A DNA stretch of 32,800 nt, taken from NCBI RefSeq assembly GCF_000422485.1, contig NZ_AULW01000066.1:1-32800 (forward strand), in the 5' to 3' direction. A model generated the notes under the pieces. It searched no databases. It was not told the origin of the DNA and was given only the letters and a program-made list of their open reading frames with translations. Positions 22,113 through 28,347 of the stretch are shown here, piece after piece. The DNA is from Paenibacillus pasadenensis DSM 19293. GTDB taxonomy: Bacteria > Bacillota > Bacilli > Paenibacillales > Paenibacillaceae. Both the position numbers and the translations under genes were made by a program. The first letter of the stretch is position 1, and every line of letters starts with the position of its first letter.

Positions 22113-22300
22113 ACTCCATCCCCTCCCTCTTCTCTCCTTCTTCCTTCTTCTCATTTCTTCTTTCATCTCATCACTTATTCACATCATTCATCTTCTCTCT
22201 CTCTAATCATTCACAACCTACTTCTTCTCTCTCATCTCTATCCACATCTATCTATCCATCCTCATTCTCTTATCCACACACTCTCTCTCCCCCACCCACC
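22113..22300. other. 188-nt tract without G on the plus strand
   Basis: From 22113 to 22300 the plus strand contains only C, T and A. On the minus strand, which would be the leader of the coupling-ATPase gene, it is a C-free purine-rich run. It could keep DNA easily melted or an mRNA leader unstructured; on the plus strand it would look like a Rho loading site. Confidence 0.9.
22175..22278 (+). repeat. four DnaA-box-like 9-mers at 31-32 bp spacing
   Basis: TTATTCACA (22175), TCATTCACA (22207), CTATCCACA (22238) and TTATCCACA (22270) all point the same way with spacings of 32, 31 and 32 bp, about three helical turns. Two fit the TTATNCACA consensus exactly and two are one base off. The bases between them are only weakly alike, so the 9-mers look selected. 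Confidence 0.7.
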
Positions 22301-22463
22301 GCCCCCATCTCTCTCTCTCGACCGTTCATTGATTCAGTCTTGGGTCTAAAACATATGGGCTCGTCATCGAAATGCAATGTAGAGGACGAGCCCATATGTT
22401 TTAGACCCGCAGCCTGCAAGGCTGCAAAGCATTTCGAGATAATTCGGGGGCGGTGGGTGGGGG
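22289..22463. repeat. outer 18-bp perfect inverted repeat enclosing nested hairpins
   Basis: CCCCCACCCACCGCCCCC (22289-22306) is the exact complement of 22446-22463. The right arm is G-rich and could also form a two-tier quadruplex. Inside lie a 24-bp inverted repeat, a 17-base hairpin (22409-22425, stem GCAGCCT/AGGCTGC) and a further 9-bp pair, TCGAAATGC (22367-22375) with GCATTTCGA (22429-22437). Confidence 0.9.
22342..22408. repeat. 24-bp perfect inverted repeat with 19-nt loop
   Basis: Arms at 22342-22365 and 22385-22408 are exact complements and begin GGGTCTAAAACATATGGG. No T-run follows on either strand, so it is unlikely to be just a terminator. The loop pairs with sequence outside the hairpin, giving an alternative fold. 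Such structures are typical of transfer or single-strand origins. Confidence 0.9.
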
Positions 22464-22486
22464 GATTTCTTAAAAACCACAAAAAA

Positions 22487-22530
22487 GCACTCTAAAAGCA
22501 TTCATAAAGCAATCAAATAGCACTCCGGAA
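22487..22530 (+). repeat. four 11-bp direct repeats, GCAnTCnnAAA-like
   Basis: GCACTCTAAAA, GCATTCATAAA, GCAATCAAATA and GCACTCCGGAA follow one another with an exact 11-bp period (22487, 22498, 22509, 22520). The regular spacing suggests binding of a small DNA-binding protein on one face of the helix, as in iterons of origins or centromeres. Confidence 0.75.
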
Positions 22531-22685
22531 TCAATACCCATAGTAGGAATCTTATCTCAAAATCTGCCATTCCTCAATGCCCAAATAGGACTAGAGAACT
22601 ATCGATATAGCGTATTCATCTGGTTAGCGTGCCATTGATGCTAAGTTCGATTCTCCGACAACCGCTCGCGTCCATTCAAATCGAT

Positions 22686-22718
22686 CCAGCCCATAAGACA
22701 CGGCTGGTTAGCTCCAGC
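22686..22718. promoter_or_regulatory. two mutually exclusive hairpins
   Basis: CCAGCC (22686) can pair with GGCTGG (22702), or the same GCTGG can pair with CCAGC (22714), followed by AGCTCTTTTG. Such a switch could be an attenuator on the plus strand. The stems are short, so confidence is low. Confidence 0.3.
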
Positions 22719-22762
22719 AGCTCTTTTGAGACCCGGCAGTACCAAAAAGCCCTTAAAGTTAA

Positions 22763-22849
22763 ATGGCATTAATATGACACGTATGGCACTAAAATAACAC
22801 GAAAAGAGTAATACTAAAATGTCATTAGTGCCATTATTATGACACGACG
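22763..22849. repeat. ATGRCACGAAAA-type repeat cluster next to the primase gene
   Basis: Direct copies start at 22763 (ATGGCATTAA), 22774 (ATGACACG), 22783 (ATGGCACTAAAA), 22794 (ATAACACGAAAA) and 22839 (ATGACACGACG), with an inverted pair at 22819-22834. The first four are 9-11 bp apart. The same motif lies upstream of parM (26795-26933), so the same protein, probably ParR, may bind here. Confidence 0.7.
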
Positions 22850-22853
22850 TATA

Positions 22854-24476
22854 TCAGCTACTGTCAGGAGAAGCATCCCAAGGCACACCCCTCCCTCCAA
22901 CCCTATTAGACTTTGTAAAAAGCATAGGGGAATCTGGAACGATAATAGAGCTGTTTCGGGGCAGGGTCATCGATCGCAGCTCAAAGGGGATGACGTTGTC
23001 CGCGACTTCATAGCAATTAGACAGCTCATCTAAGGATTCATCTTGCTTGTCCGGAGAAAGAGGCGAGACAAGCTCAAAACGTGTGCAAGAGGTCCTGCCT
23101 TTTCCTTCAACTGATTTCTTGATAATTCCGTTTTGAATAAGGTCGCTCACCATTGCTTCAAACATGGCGTGACTGGTCATCTCAAGCAAGACGATCCATT
23201 CGCGTACAGAAGAAGCCCTGGAGCCACCAGCTGCTGCTAAGGTATGGAGAAACAGACGCTGCCAATGCGACACCGTCTTATAGACACGTTCATCTTCGCT
23301 TTTCTTGCGAGTAATGTAGGTGGTGGCTTTCATGCCGGTTAACGTCATCATCCATTTTTGATGAGGCCCTTTATACTTTCCGGAATAGGCCATGTCTACG
23401 GCCGCTTGGACTTCCCGCCAAGAAAGCCCTTTACGGTTCAACAGCCGTTCGTACCAGCCAGCAAGCCAAGACGTCGCTTCACCTTTAGCCAAGCCGACCG
23501 CATAATGAAGAAGCGCGATCGTGAATGCTGTATAGCGACGGTGCCCTTCTTGTGGCTGCATCGTCATTAGCTTTACATAAGCAGGATCTGCAAATGCAGA
23601 ACCACGATTAATAGAGACGCCGGAACGGCCTCCCTTACTCCATTTGACGGCGGCAATTGCTTTCTTGGATTGCACAGGAATCTTGCCGTCATCGTATAAG
23701 TCCTTCCGGACATGGGGAAAATCTAGAATAGAGTATGTATGACCAGAGTAATAAGACAAGCTTGTTGGAATCCGAATATACCTCTCGCCACCAACCAGGT
23801 CGTCCACGCCGCCGGCAGCTCCAGGGAACATCCGAATAAACTGCGCATTGAGGAACTTAGACATGTCCATGTAGAACTGGCCGGCTTTAGTGACGAGTTG
23901 CTTTCCATCTTCCACTCGTTCATGCGGCCCAACGATCGGGGCTGAAAGCACGTACCAGACATGATAGCCTCGATTGGTTTCGTTGATGAATGTAGGGGGA
24001 AGAAAGCTCTCTTGGCTCAATCGATCCAGGATTTCGTCCGCCGTCATGCTCTTGCTGTCGATGTCCACCACAAGAGCATGCGTGGAATTAAGAGCTCGCC
24101 GGTTGCGATCGCTCGAACGTCTGGACTTCGATTTGAAAGTCCCATACGTCATGTAACCGTACCCTTTTTGGACGTAATGAAGAAACGTGGAGTAGGTGCG
24201 AACGAATGTCGTCTGCCGTTGCGAAACCAGGTCGCTTTTATCCACGCCAAGATGAACCCACCCAGGAGCAACAGCTGACGCAAGCGGTCGACCCTTTTCG
24301 AACGGACGGCGCGGTCGCTGCGTGAGTCTTTCACCAAAAATCAGCTCGAGCACTTGAGAGAGATATATGGGAAGGCCGTCCTCCTGCCTATGAACGACGC
24401 AATCATTCCGGAACTGGACGGCTGGCTTGACCAGTGCAGGTTGATAAAGTCTCGCTTCATTATTGGCCATCTTCAC
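22854..24476 (-). CDS. archaeo-eukaryotic-type primase, probable plasmid replication protein
   Basis: The primase signature is visible: VVDID at residues 136-140 (metal-binding hDhD motif), GYHVWYVL at 170-177 (the sxH-like motif) and RMFPGAAGGVDD then RIPTSL at 215-240. The C-terminal half (about 300-500) is helical with a winged-helix-like segment near 410-470, resembling PriCT or Rep C-terminal domains. It would make primers and may act as the replication initiator. GGGGAGG lies four bases before a GTG (24476) and ten before an ATG (24470); either may be the start. It is flanked by iteron-like repeats at its 3' end and by the boundary palindrome upstream. Confidence 0.82.
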   Translation of the reverse strand: MKMANNEARLYQPALVKPAVQFRNDCVVHRQEDGLPIYLSQVLELIFGERLTQRPRRPFEKGRPLASAVAPGWVHLGVDKSDLVSQRQTTFVRTYSTFLHYVQKGYGYMTYGTFKSKSRRSSDRNRRALNSTHALVVDIDSKSMTADEILDRLSQESFLPPTFINETNRGYHVWYVLSAPIVGPHERVEDGKQLVTKAGQFYMDMSKFLNAQFIRMFPGAAGGVDDLVGGERYIRIPTSLSYYSGHTYSILDFPHVRKDLYDDGKIPVQSKKAIAAVKWSKGGRSGVSINRGSAFADPAYVKLMTMQPQEGHRRYTAFTIALLHYAVGLAKGEATSWLAGWYERLLNRKGLSWREVQAAVDMAYSGKYKGPHQKWMMTLTGMKATTYITRKKSEDERVYKTVSHWQRLFLHTLAAAGGSRASSVREWIVLLEMTSHAMFEAMVSDLIQNGIIKKSVEGKGRTSCTRFELVSPLSPDKQDESLDELSNCYEVADNVIPFELRSMTLPRNSSIIVPDSPMLFTKSNRVGGRGVPWDASPDSS

Positions 24477-24524
24477 GTATCCTCCCCGGAAGAGAAATTA
24501 GAAGCAAAATCCAAATTATCGATC

Positions 24525-24554
24525 TTGCGACGATTGCTTAACACGTGTTATAAT
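24525..24554 (+). promoter_or_regulatory. putative plus-strand promoter overlapping the boundary palindrome
   Basis: TTGCGA (24525-24530) and a perfect TATAAT (24549-24554) are 18 bases apart. The palindrome at 24539-24550 covers the spacer end and part of the -10 box, so its binding protein would block this promoter. The product would be RNA or the broken frame at 24486-24845. Confidence 0.5.
24539..24550. promoter_or_regulatory. TAACACGTGTTA palindrome (perfect copy)
   Basis: It lies 63 bases upstream of the primase start and overlaps the -10 box of a divergent plus-strand promoter. It therefore sits at the boundary between the replication gene and the structured region to its right. Confidence 0.85.
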
Positions 24555-24816
24555 TCAAACCAGACAGTTAAAAATGGCAAAACAAAAGCTGGCCTCGAAC
24601 GACTGATTTTTGAAAAATCAGCCTTTCAGGCGGAGTTCGTTGCATACCTACTGTTGGCGCAGAAGGAATGCATATGATGGTTTGGTTTTAAGCAGCAAAA
24701 GCAAGATTTCGTGGGCAATACCATCGATAGCGGGTTGGCGCTCGCCATCGACTACTTTTCAAACATCACCCTCGTCTTGGCCGACAAGGGTTTTTTTCTG
24801 TCCAGAATGCAAAAAA

Positions 24817-24877
24817 GCGTTTATTTTGGCCACCCCCTCAAATAACATACAAGCGAGGGGTAGACTAAAATAAACGC
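24817..24877 (+). other. long interrupted hairpin, 61 nt
   Basis: GCGTTTATTTT (24817-24827) pairs with AAAATAAACGC (24867-24877), and inside it CCCCTC (24834) pairs with GAGGGG (24855). It overlaps the end of the possible broken frame. No T-run follows, so it may be an RNA structure or protein site and not a terminator. Confidence 0.55.
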
Positions 24878-24923
24878 ATTGAGGACATAGATATAATTTC
24901 CCTGCTTTTGGGTAAAAAAAGCA

Positions 24924-24953
24924 GTAGGAACCTACATCGACTTGGTGTATAAT
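24924..24953 (+). promoter_or_regulatory. putative promoter and operator of the 24960-25063 RNA
   Basis: A perfect TATAAT (24948-24953) has a poor -35 region 17 bases upstream (TAGGAA), which lies inside the perfect palindrome GTAGGAACCTAC (24924-24935). A regulator may activate or block here. Confidence 0.45.
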
Positions 24954-24959
24954 TGAGCC

Positions 24960-25063
24960 AAGTCATACTCATTGCGGCGGTAAGTGCTAGTTACCTCGCA
25001 TGTATATTAAGTAGAGCCTGGGAACTCTACTTAACGAAGGGGAGCCGAAAGGCTCTCTTTTTC
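24960..25063 (+). ncRNA. compact structured small RNA, about 104 nt
   Basis: Three hairpins in a row fill the interval: GGTAA/TTACC (24979-24995), a 10-bp stem TTAAGTAGAG/CTCTACTTAA (25007-25034), and the terminator GAGCC-GAAA-GGCTC with TCTTTTTC (25042-25063). No open frame with a ribosome binding site is present. Between a replication gene and a partition operon, a copy-number or regulatory RNA is the natural guess, but this is inference. I know no family that matches. Confidence 0.5.
25042..25063 (+). terminator. intrinsic terminator of the putative small RNA
   Basis: GAGCC, a GAAA tetraloop, GGCTC and then TCTTTTTC form a standard terminator on the plus strand. Confidence 0.85.
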
Positions 25064-25158
25064 GTTGTCTGGAAGCCTACCCTCTCTATCGACAGGATCT
25101 GCCTTGTTTATTATGATAGAGGCTTTTGTGGAGAGAAACAAGTAGGAATTTAATAGAT

Positions 25159-25167
25159 TGTGGATAA
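25159..25167 (-). other. DnaA box (TTATCCACA on the minus strand)
   Basis: TGTGGATAA is the exact complement of the consensus DnaA box TTATCCACA. A similar 9-mer, TTGTCCACA, lies about 30 bases away at 25188. A single perfect box between the primase and parR genes makes this a second candidate origin segment. Confidence 0.55.
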
Positions 25168-25218
25168 AACGGTGGCCGGACCCAACTTGTCCACAATGCA
25201 ACAAGGGTTCCGGCCACA
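25167..25218 (-). terminator. probable terminator of the parM-parR operon
   Basis: GTGGCCGGACCC and GGGTTCCGGCCAC pair over 12 positions with one bulged base around a 21-nt loop. On the minus strand it lies just past the parR stop codon and is followed by CGTTTTATCC, a short T-run. Confidence 0.65.
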
Positions 25219-25224
25219 ACTAGA

Positions 25225-25656
25225 TTAAAGATCAAAGAATCCTTCAAGCTCATTTAAGCTAATATCCGGATCTTCTTCCGGTTTTGCTAAAAGCACGTTA
25301 GCAGCTTGAGGTGGAGACTGCGCGCCGCTTGATTTACTAAACTCCTTGACAGCTGGAGCAGCGGTGGGCACTCCATGATTAACAGCTACCGGATTAACGG
25401 GCACGGAGGCTAATGCAAGTTTTATTTTTTGGTCAAACAACTTTTCAAGTTGTCCACAAACTTCCTCCACTATCCGATCAACAACAGGGTCGGAAACAAC
25501 AGAAGCAGGACGAAGACCAAAATGCGATTCCAAAGCTTCCAAGATTTCTCCATTAGGATTGCTCGAAGCATTGAGCAGTTTGGCCAACTCCTCGTGATCG
25601 TTTCTCAGCCGGATTGATTTCGGCTTGCCTGGAGCCCAGGTATCTTTTACTTTCAT
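25225..25656 (-). CDS. ParR-like partition adaptor protein
   Basis: ParR binds centromere repeats with an N-terminal ribbon-helix-helix domain and contacts the ParM filament end with a C-terminal peptide. This 143-residue protein fits the layout: a basic N-terminus with KSIRLRNDHEELAKLL (strand and helix), a helical segment to about residue 80, a Pro/Ala/Ser linker, and an acidic hydrophobic tail, ISLNELEGFFDL. It lies 43 bases after the actin-like gene with its own GGAGGAGG site. ParR proteins are very diverse, so the call rests largely on operon position and domain order. Confidence 0.75.
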   Translation of the reverse strand: MKVKDTWAPGKPKSIRLRNDHEELAKLLNASSNPNGEILEALESHFGLRPASVVSDPVVDRIVEEVCGQLEKLFDQKIKLALASVPVNPVAVNHGVPTAAPAVKEFSKSSGAQSPPQAANVLLAKPEEDPDISLNELEGFFDL

Positions 25657-25699
25657 CGTTTTGCCTCCTCCCCGTCCGGCGAAGCGGGTAGCCGTCGCA

Positions 25700-26761
25700 T
25701 CAAGGTTGCTTTACAGCCGCAAACTTCCGTTGAGCCATTTTGAAATAACCCAGCGCATTTTGAAGCTGCGGATCTTCTTCCTCTGGCAGAAAAACAAGGG
25801 GAAGAGGGCGTTCCGTGAACTGCTTTGCTTTTTCAAGCAGGTATGGCTTGAGGATTATAGCACCTCCACCAACGACGATGAATTGCTCGATCGTATAAAC
25901 CCTGCTCCACATGCTGTCCATTTTGTCCAAAAGTTCGGTAGCAAAGAGGTTGAATGCTTTATCGAAGTATGGTTTCGTGTCGACAACCTGTCCAGCGATG
26001 GACATCTTGTAGTCACCTTCTAACAGCTTTTGAACCATTTGAGATCGAGTAAGGTTGACTTTATACATATCAGCGATGTGTTCGACAACGAGATCAACGG
26101 AAACTGCAATTCCATTATCCATTGCTTCCGACAAGTCGGGATCAGCTTTTCCTTTCCTCAACACAGGAAGGTCAGTCGTAAAAGCGCCGATATCCGCAAA
26201 GCAGATATCCTTCTCAAGAAGTTCTTTTTGGCGGTACTTTGTCCCCGTATCGTTCAGGGCCAGATTCAGAGCTACAGGAGTTCCTTCGGGCAGCGCTACA
26301 ACATCCTTCAAATCAATCTCAACCTCTTTGAATGGAGGTCCATTAAATTTGACTTTGTAAACCCCACGGAGTTTTTCTTCAAATGCGTGCCGGTCGTCTG
26401 TGTATTCCTTAATTGGAAGACCAACGCACGCCTTTAACTCTTCCTTTTTATCGGTTGCATTCAATGCCAGGAGGGTCAAAAAAGGAATGATGAGCGTGTT
26501 ATTATGTACCTTCCGCTTGCCTGGCTCTACTTTTGTTTCCCCCATTTTACTTGCCAGAGCACCTACATAAAAGCGTCCGTTCACATGACGACTTGTAATT
26601 GTCACATCGAGATTATCCCTGATTTCTCCTTGCTCACCGAAATCCTTCCTTTTCCCGAAATCCACGACTTCTTTAATGGAATTGCTCAGCTTATGTTTGT
26701 GATCCATTCCGTACACGACTTTGCAAGTCTCATTCCCAAGATCAGCTCCAATTACCTTCAC
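25700..26761 (-). CDS. ParM/Alp-like plasmid segregation actin
   Basis: Plasmid actins form filaments that push copies apart. The three nucleotide-binding actin motifs are present: phosphate 1 GADLGNETCKVVYG (5-18), phosphate 2 ADIGAFTTD (189-197) and the adenosine motif FIVVGGGA (294-301). Length (353) suits ParM and Alp proteins. The start is GTG with GGAGG nine bases upstream. It is the first gene of a two-gene operon with parR, and the upstream 170 bases carry repeats and a palindrome that would serve as centromere and operator. Family is certain; the exact subfamily is not. Confidence 0.9.
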   Translation of the reverse strand: MKVIGADLGNETCKVVYGMDHKHKLSNSIKEVVDFGKRKDFGEQGEIRDNLDVTITSRHVNGRFYVGALASKMGETKVEPGKRKVHNNTLIIPFLTLLALNATDKKEELKACVGLPIKEYTDDRHAFEEKLRGVYKVKFNGPPFKEVEIDLKDVVALPEGTPVALNLALNDTGTKYRQKELLEKDICFADIGAFTTDLPVLRKGKADPDLSEAMDNGIAVSVDLVVEHIADMYKVNLTRSQMVQKLLEGDYKMSIAGQVVDTKPYFDKAFNLFATELLDKMDSMWSRVYTIEQFIVVGGGAIILKPYLLEKAKQFTERPLPLVFLPEEEDPQLQNALGYFKMAQRKFAAVKQP

Positions 26762-26794
26762 TCTTAAACACCTCCATTAATGATAGATTAAAAG

Positions 26795-26933
26795 TAGCAC
26801 GAAAATGTCATATAGGCAAGAAAAAAATGGCACGACAGTGACATCCACCCGGAAAAATGACACGAAAACCTCTCATTCGTACCATTTTTGAGTGGTATTA
26901 AGATACCACTTACGAAAGAAGATGACATGAAAA
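26795..26933. repeat. centromere-like repeats upstream of parM
   Basis: Copies of the ATGRCACGAAAA-like motif: TAGCACGAAAA (26795), ATGGCACGACAG (26827), ATGACACGAAAA (26857) and ATGACATGAAAA (26922), plus TGTCAT in inverse at 26806. In type II partition systems the ParR-binding centromere lies around the promoter of parM, and these repeats are the natural candidate. Confidence 0.7.
26876..26916. promoter_or_regulatory. inverted repeat in the parM upstream region
   Basis: AGTGGTAT-TAAG-ATACCACT (26891-26910) is a perfect 8-4-8 palindrome, and the flanking TTCGTA (26876) and TACGAA (26911) add six more complementary bases. It could be an operator for parM or part of the centromere structure. 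Confidence 0.65.
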
Positions 26934-27309
26934 TACTATTCAAGCCGACGAAATTTTGATAACATAGAACCAGTAGTCAATATAGCCACTTCTCACACAT
27001 CCAATAGAGATAAGGGATTTGCGCTCATCTATTCAATATATAATCCATACATAATATGTAGAGAGGGAATTATAGTAGACCAGAGTCAATGTATCGCTTA
27101 GAGTCAATCTATAATAAATGGTTTCGATTCAACAAGTAATACAGATTTAATATGTTGACCACTAGAATTACTTCATTAGAATCACTATGTAATAAATACT
27201 CAATATAGCGACGTCATCAGATACATTTAACCCGATATATCGAGAAGGATTTTCAAGCTTTTTGTGGAAACAAATAATCAATACACAATATATCAAGGGA
27301 GTGTTCTGG
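26934..27309. other. AT-rich non-coding stretch with repeated AGTCAAT
   Basis: About 375 bases, visibly richer in A and T than the flanks, with no supported gene. AGTCAAT-type words recur: AGTCAATATAGC (26975), AGTCAATGTATC (27084), AGTCAATCTATA (27102), ACTCAATATAGC (27198) and AATCAATACA (27276). This may be an AT-rich unwinding region with iterons or a multi-site regulatory region for the genes starting at 27310. Confidence 0.5.
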
Positions 27310-27555
27310 ATGTTCGAGTATAGAAAGGATCGTAAAGGCGGGTTCGTCTTAGCGTATTGCAAGAGTTGTCGTCGTCACGTTCGGGTTCCATGTAGTTCTG
27401 AAGCCGAAGCTGCTGAATTAAATGAAGAGTTTGAGAGCCAGTGGGGTGGAGGCGCTATGATTTGGCACGAGTCGTTATGTCCAACTTGCGAAATCAATGA
27501 GAATCAATACGTCCAAGAACAAGAGCTGAAATACAACGAACGACTCGGATTCTAA
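27310..27555 (+). CDS. small zinc-ribbon protein, 81 aa
   Basis: CKSC at residues 17-20 and CPTC at 57-60, with an extra Cys28, form a likely four-Cys zinc site. The rest is acidic and polar. The open frame reaches back to 27262, but AAGGGAG lies eight bases before the ATG at 27310. I recognise no family. It is the first gene of a plus-strand cassette and precedes the MerR/DUF3967-type gene by 28 bases, so it may be a regulatory partner. An upstream AT-rich repeat region may control it. Confidence 0.7.
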   Translation: MFEYRKDRKGGFVLAYCKSCRRHVRVPCSSEAEAAELNEEFESQWGGGAMIWHESLCPTCEINENQYVQEQELKYNERLGF

Positions 27556-27583
27556 AACAATTCCCGGAGAGGATTTGAGACAA

Positions 27584-28291
27584 ATGATGGAAGAAAAGGA
27601 CTTTACCCCATGTCAGTTGACGGAATTCTCGGGATATATAGGTAAGCACTACCAGACAATCAATAATTGGTTCAATCAGCTCGAAAAGGAAAAGTACCAT
27701 TATGTCAATCGCGTAACAGGAGGGAAGGAGCGCGTTTTTGACTATGAGGATTACAAGATCGCCTATCACATCAATCAGAAACGCGAGCAAGGCTTTAACA
27801 TCAAGCCGATATTTGAACAACTCAAAGATCAAGAGGAGATTTACCTTAGACCGTTCCCGGAATCGTTTGACGTTGCCATAAATGATGTCGGCCAACTATT
27901 TGAAGAACTGCGCCATCGTTTTACGGAAGAAAACCGCCAGATCATGCAGGGTTTGATGAATGATATGGGTCAATCGCTTTTACAGAATCTCTCCCTGACC
28001 GTCCAAACTGCTCTGCCCAGCCCTTTAGATCCAGAACAAGAACGGCATGAGTTCGTCACAAGAAAACAGACTGAAATCCGCATCAAGAAGCAGCTTAGAA
28101 ATGAAGCGATTGTTTCGTGGGAGAAACTTCCGATCGAGCGCCGAACCATAAAAACCGGATTTCTCGGCAAACGAGTTGAAAATCAAATTGCTCGAGAAGA
28201 CTTTATCCAAAATTATATTGGCGACAACGAAGCCGATCGTTGGACAGTTGAATTTGGCTTAGGTAAAACAATGACAAGGAGAGAAGGGTAG
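27584..28291 (+). CDS. MerR-type HTH protein with DUF3967-like C-terminus
   Basis: Residues about 8-60 (LTEFSGYIGKHYQTINNWFNQL then RVFDYEDYKIAYHI) form a MerR/RacA-type helix-turn-helix with wing. A central helical region of about 100 residues could be a coiled coil, and the C-terminus (EAIVSWEKLPIERRTIKTGF then EDFIQNYI) resembles DUF3967, which I know from Bacillus and Paenibacillus plasmids. Such proteins bind DNA and are linked with plasmid replication or maintenance; the precise role is unknown. GGAGAGG favours the ATG at 27584 (11 bases); a TTG at 27575 is too close. The gene ends four bases before a TAACACGTGTTA site. Confidence 0.78.
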   Translation: MMEEKDFTPCQLTEFSGYIGKHYQTINNWFNQLEKEKYHYVNRVTGGKERVFDYEDYKIAYHINQKREQGFNIKPIFEQLKDQEEIYLRPFPESFDVAINDVGQLFEELRHRFTEENRQIMQGLMNDMGQSLLQNLSLTVQTALPSPLDPEQERHEFVTRKQTEIRIKKQLRNEAIVSWEKLPIERRTIKTGFLGKRVENQIAREDFIQNYIGDNEADRWTVEFGLGKTMTRREG

Positions 28292-28295
28292 AGAT

Positions 28296-28307
28296 TAACA
28301 CGTGTTA
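28296..28307. promoter_or_regulatory. TAACACGTGTTA palindrome (perfect copy)
   Basis: It lies between the MerR-type gene (stop at 28291) and the zinc-finger gene starting at 28348. Its right edge makes TATAAA (28306-28311), which could be a -10 box, but I see no matching -35 box. Confidence 0.85.
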
Positions 28308-28347
28308 TAAAGCGAGCACACGGAAGAAAGAAAGGAGGGGGTCTCCT

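Larger units (their letters stand above)
21888..22853. other. control region between transfer operon and primase gene
   Basis: About 965 bases without a supported gene. From left to right it holds a G-free tract with DnaA-like boxes, nested inverted repeats, a G-rich arm, four 11-bp direct repeats, two competing hairpins and a repeat cluster shared with the parM upstream region. This combination suggests an origin of replication, transfer, or both. Confidence 0.75.
24486..24845 (+). pseudogene. possible broken ORF with an in-frame TGA
   Basis: One plus-strand frame runs through ILRRLLNTCYNS and FQAEFVAYLLLAQKECI, meets TGA at 24675-24677, then continues in the same frame with WFGFKQQKQDFVGNTI and ITLVLADKGFFLSRM to TAA at 24843. 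The composition on both sides looks protein-like. No convincing start codon with a ribosome binding site is seen. It may be a decayed gene interrupted by one nonsense mutation, or chance. Confidence 0.3.

Noticed and set aside
21918-22495. Open frames through the pyrimidine tract and the large inverted repeat on both strands
   Set aside because: The predicted proteins are low-complexity Ser/Leu/Pro strings with no ribosome binding site. The peptides seen on both strands at 22342-22408 are alike only because the DNA is an inverted repeat.
22615-22670. tRNA-like words (GGTTAGCG and GTTCGATTC)
   Set aside because: The D-loop-like and T-loop-like words are only about 17 bases apart, with no anticodon arm and no closing acceptor stem.
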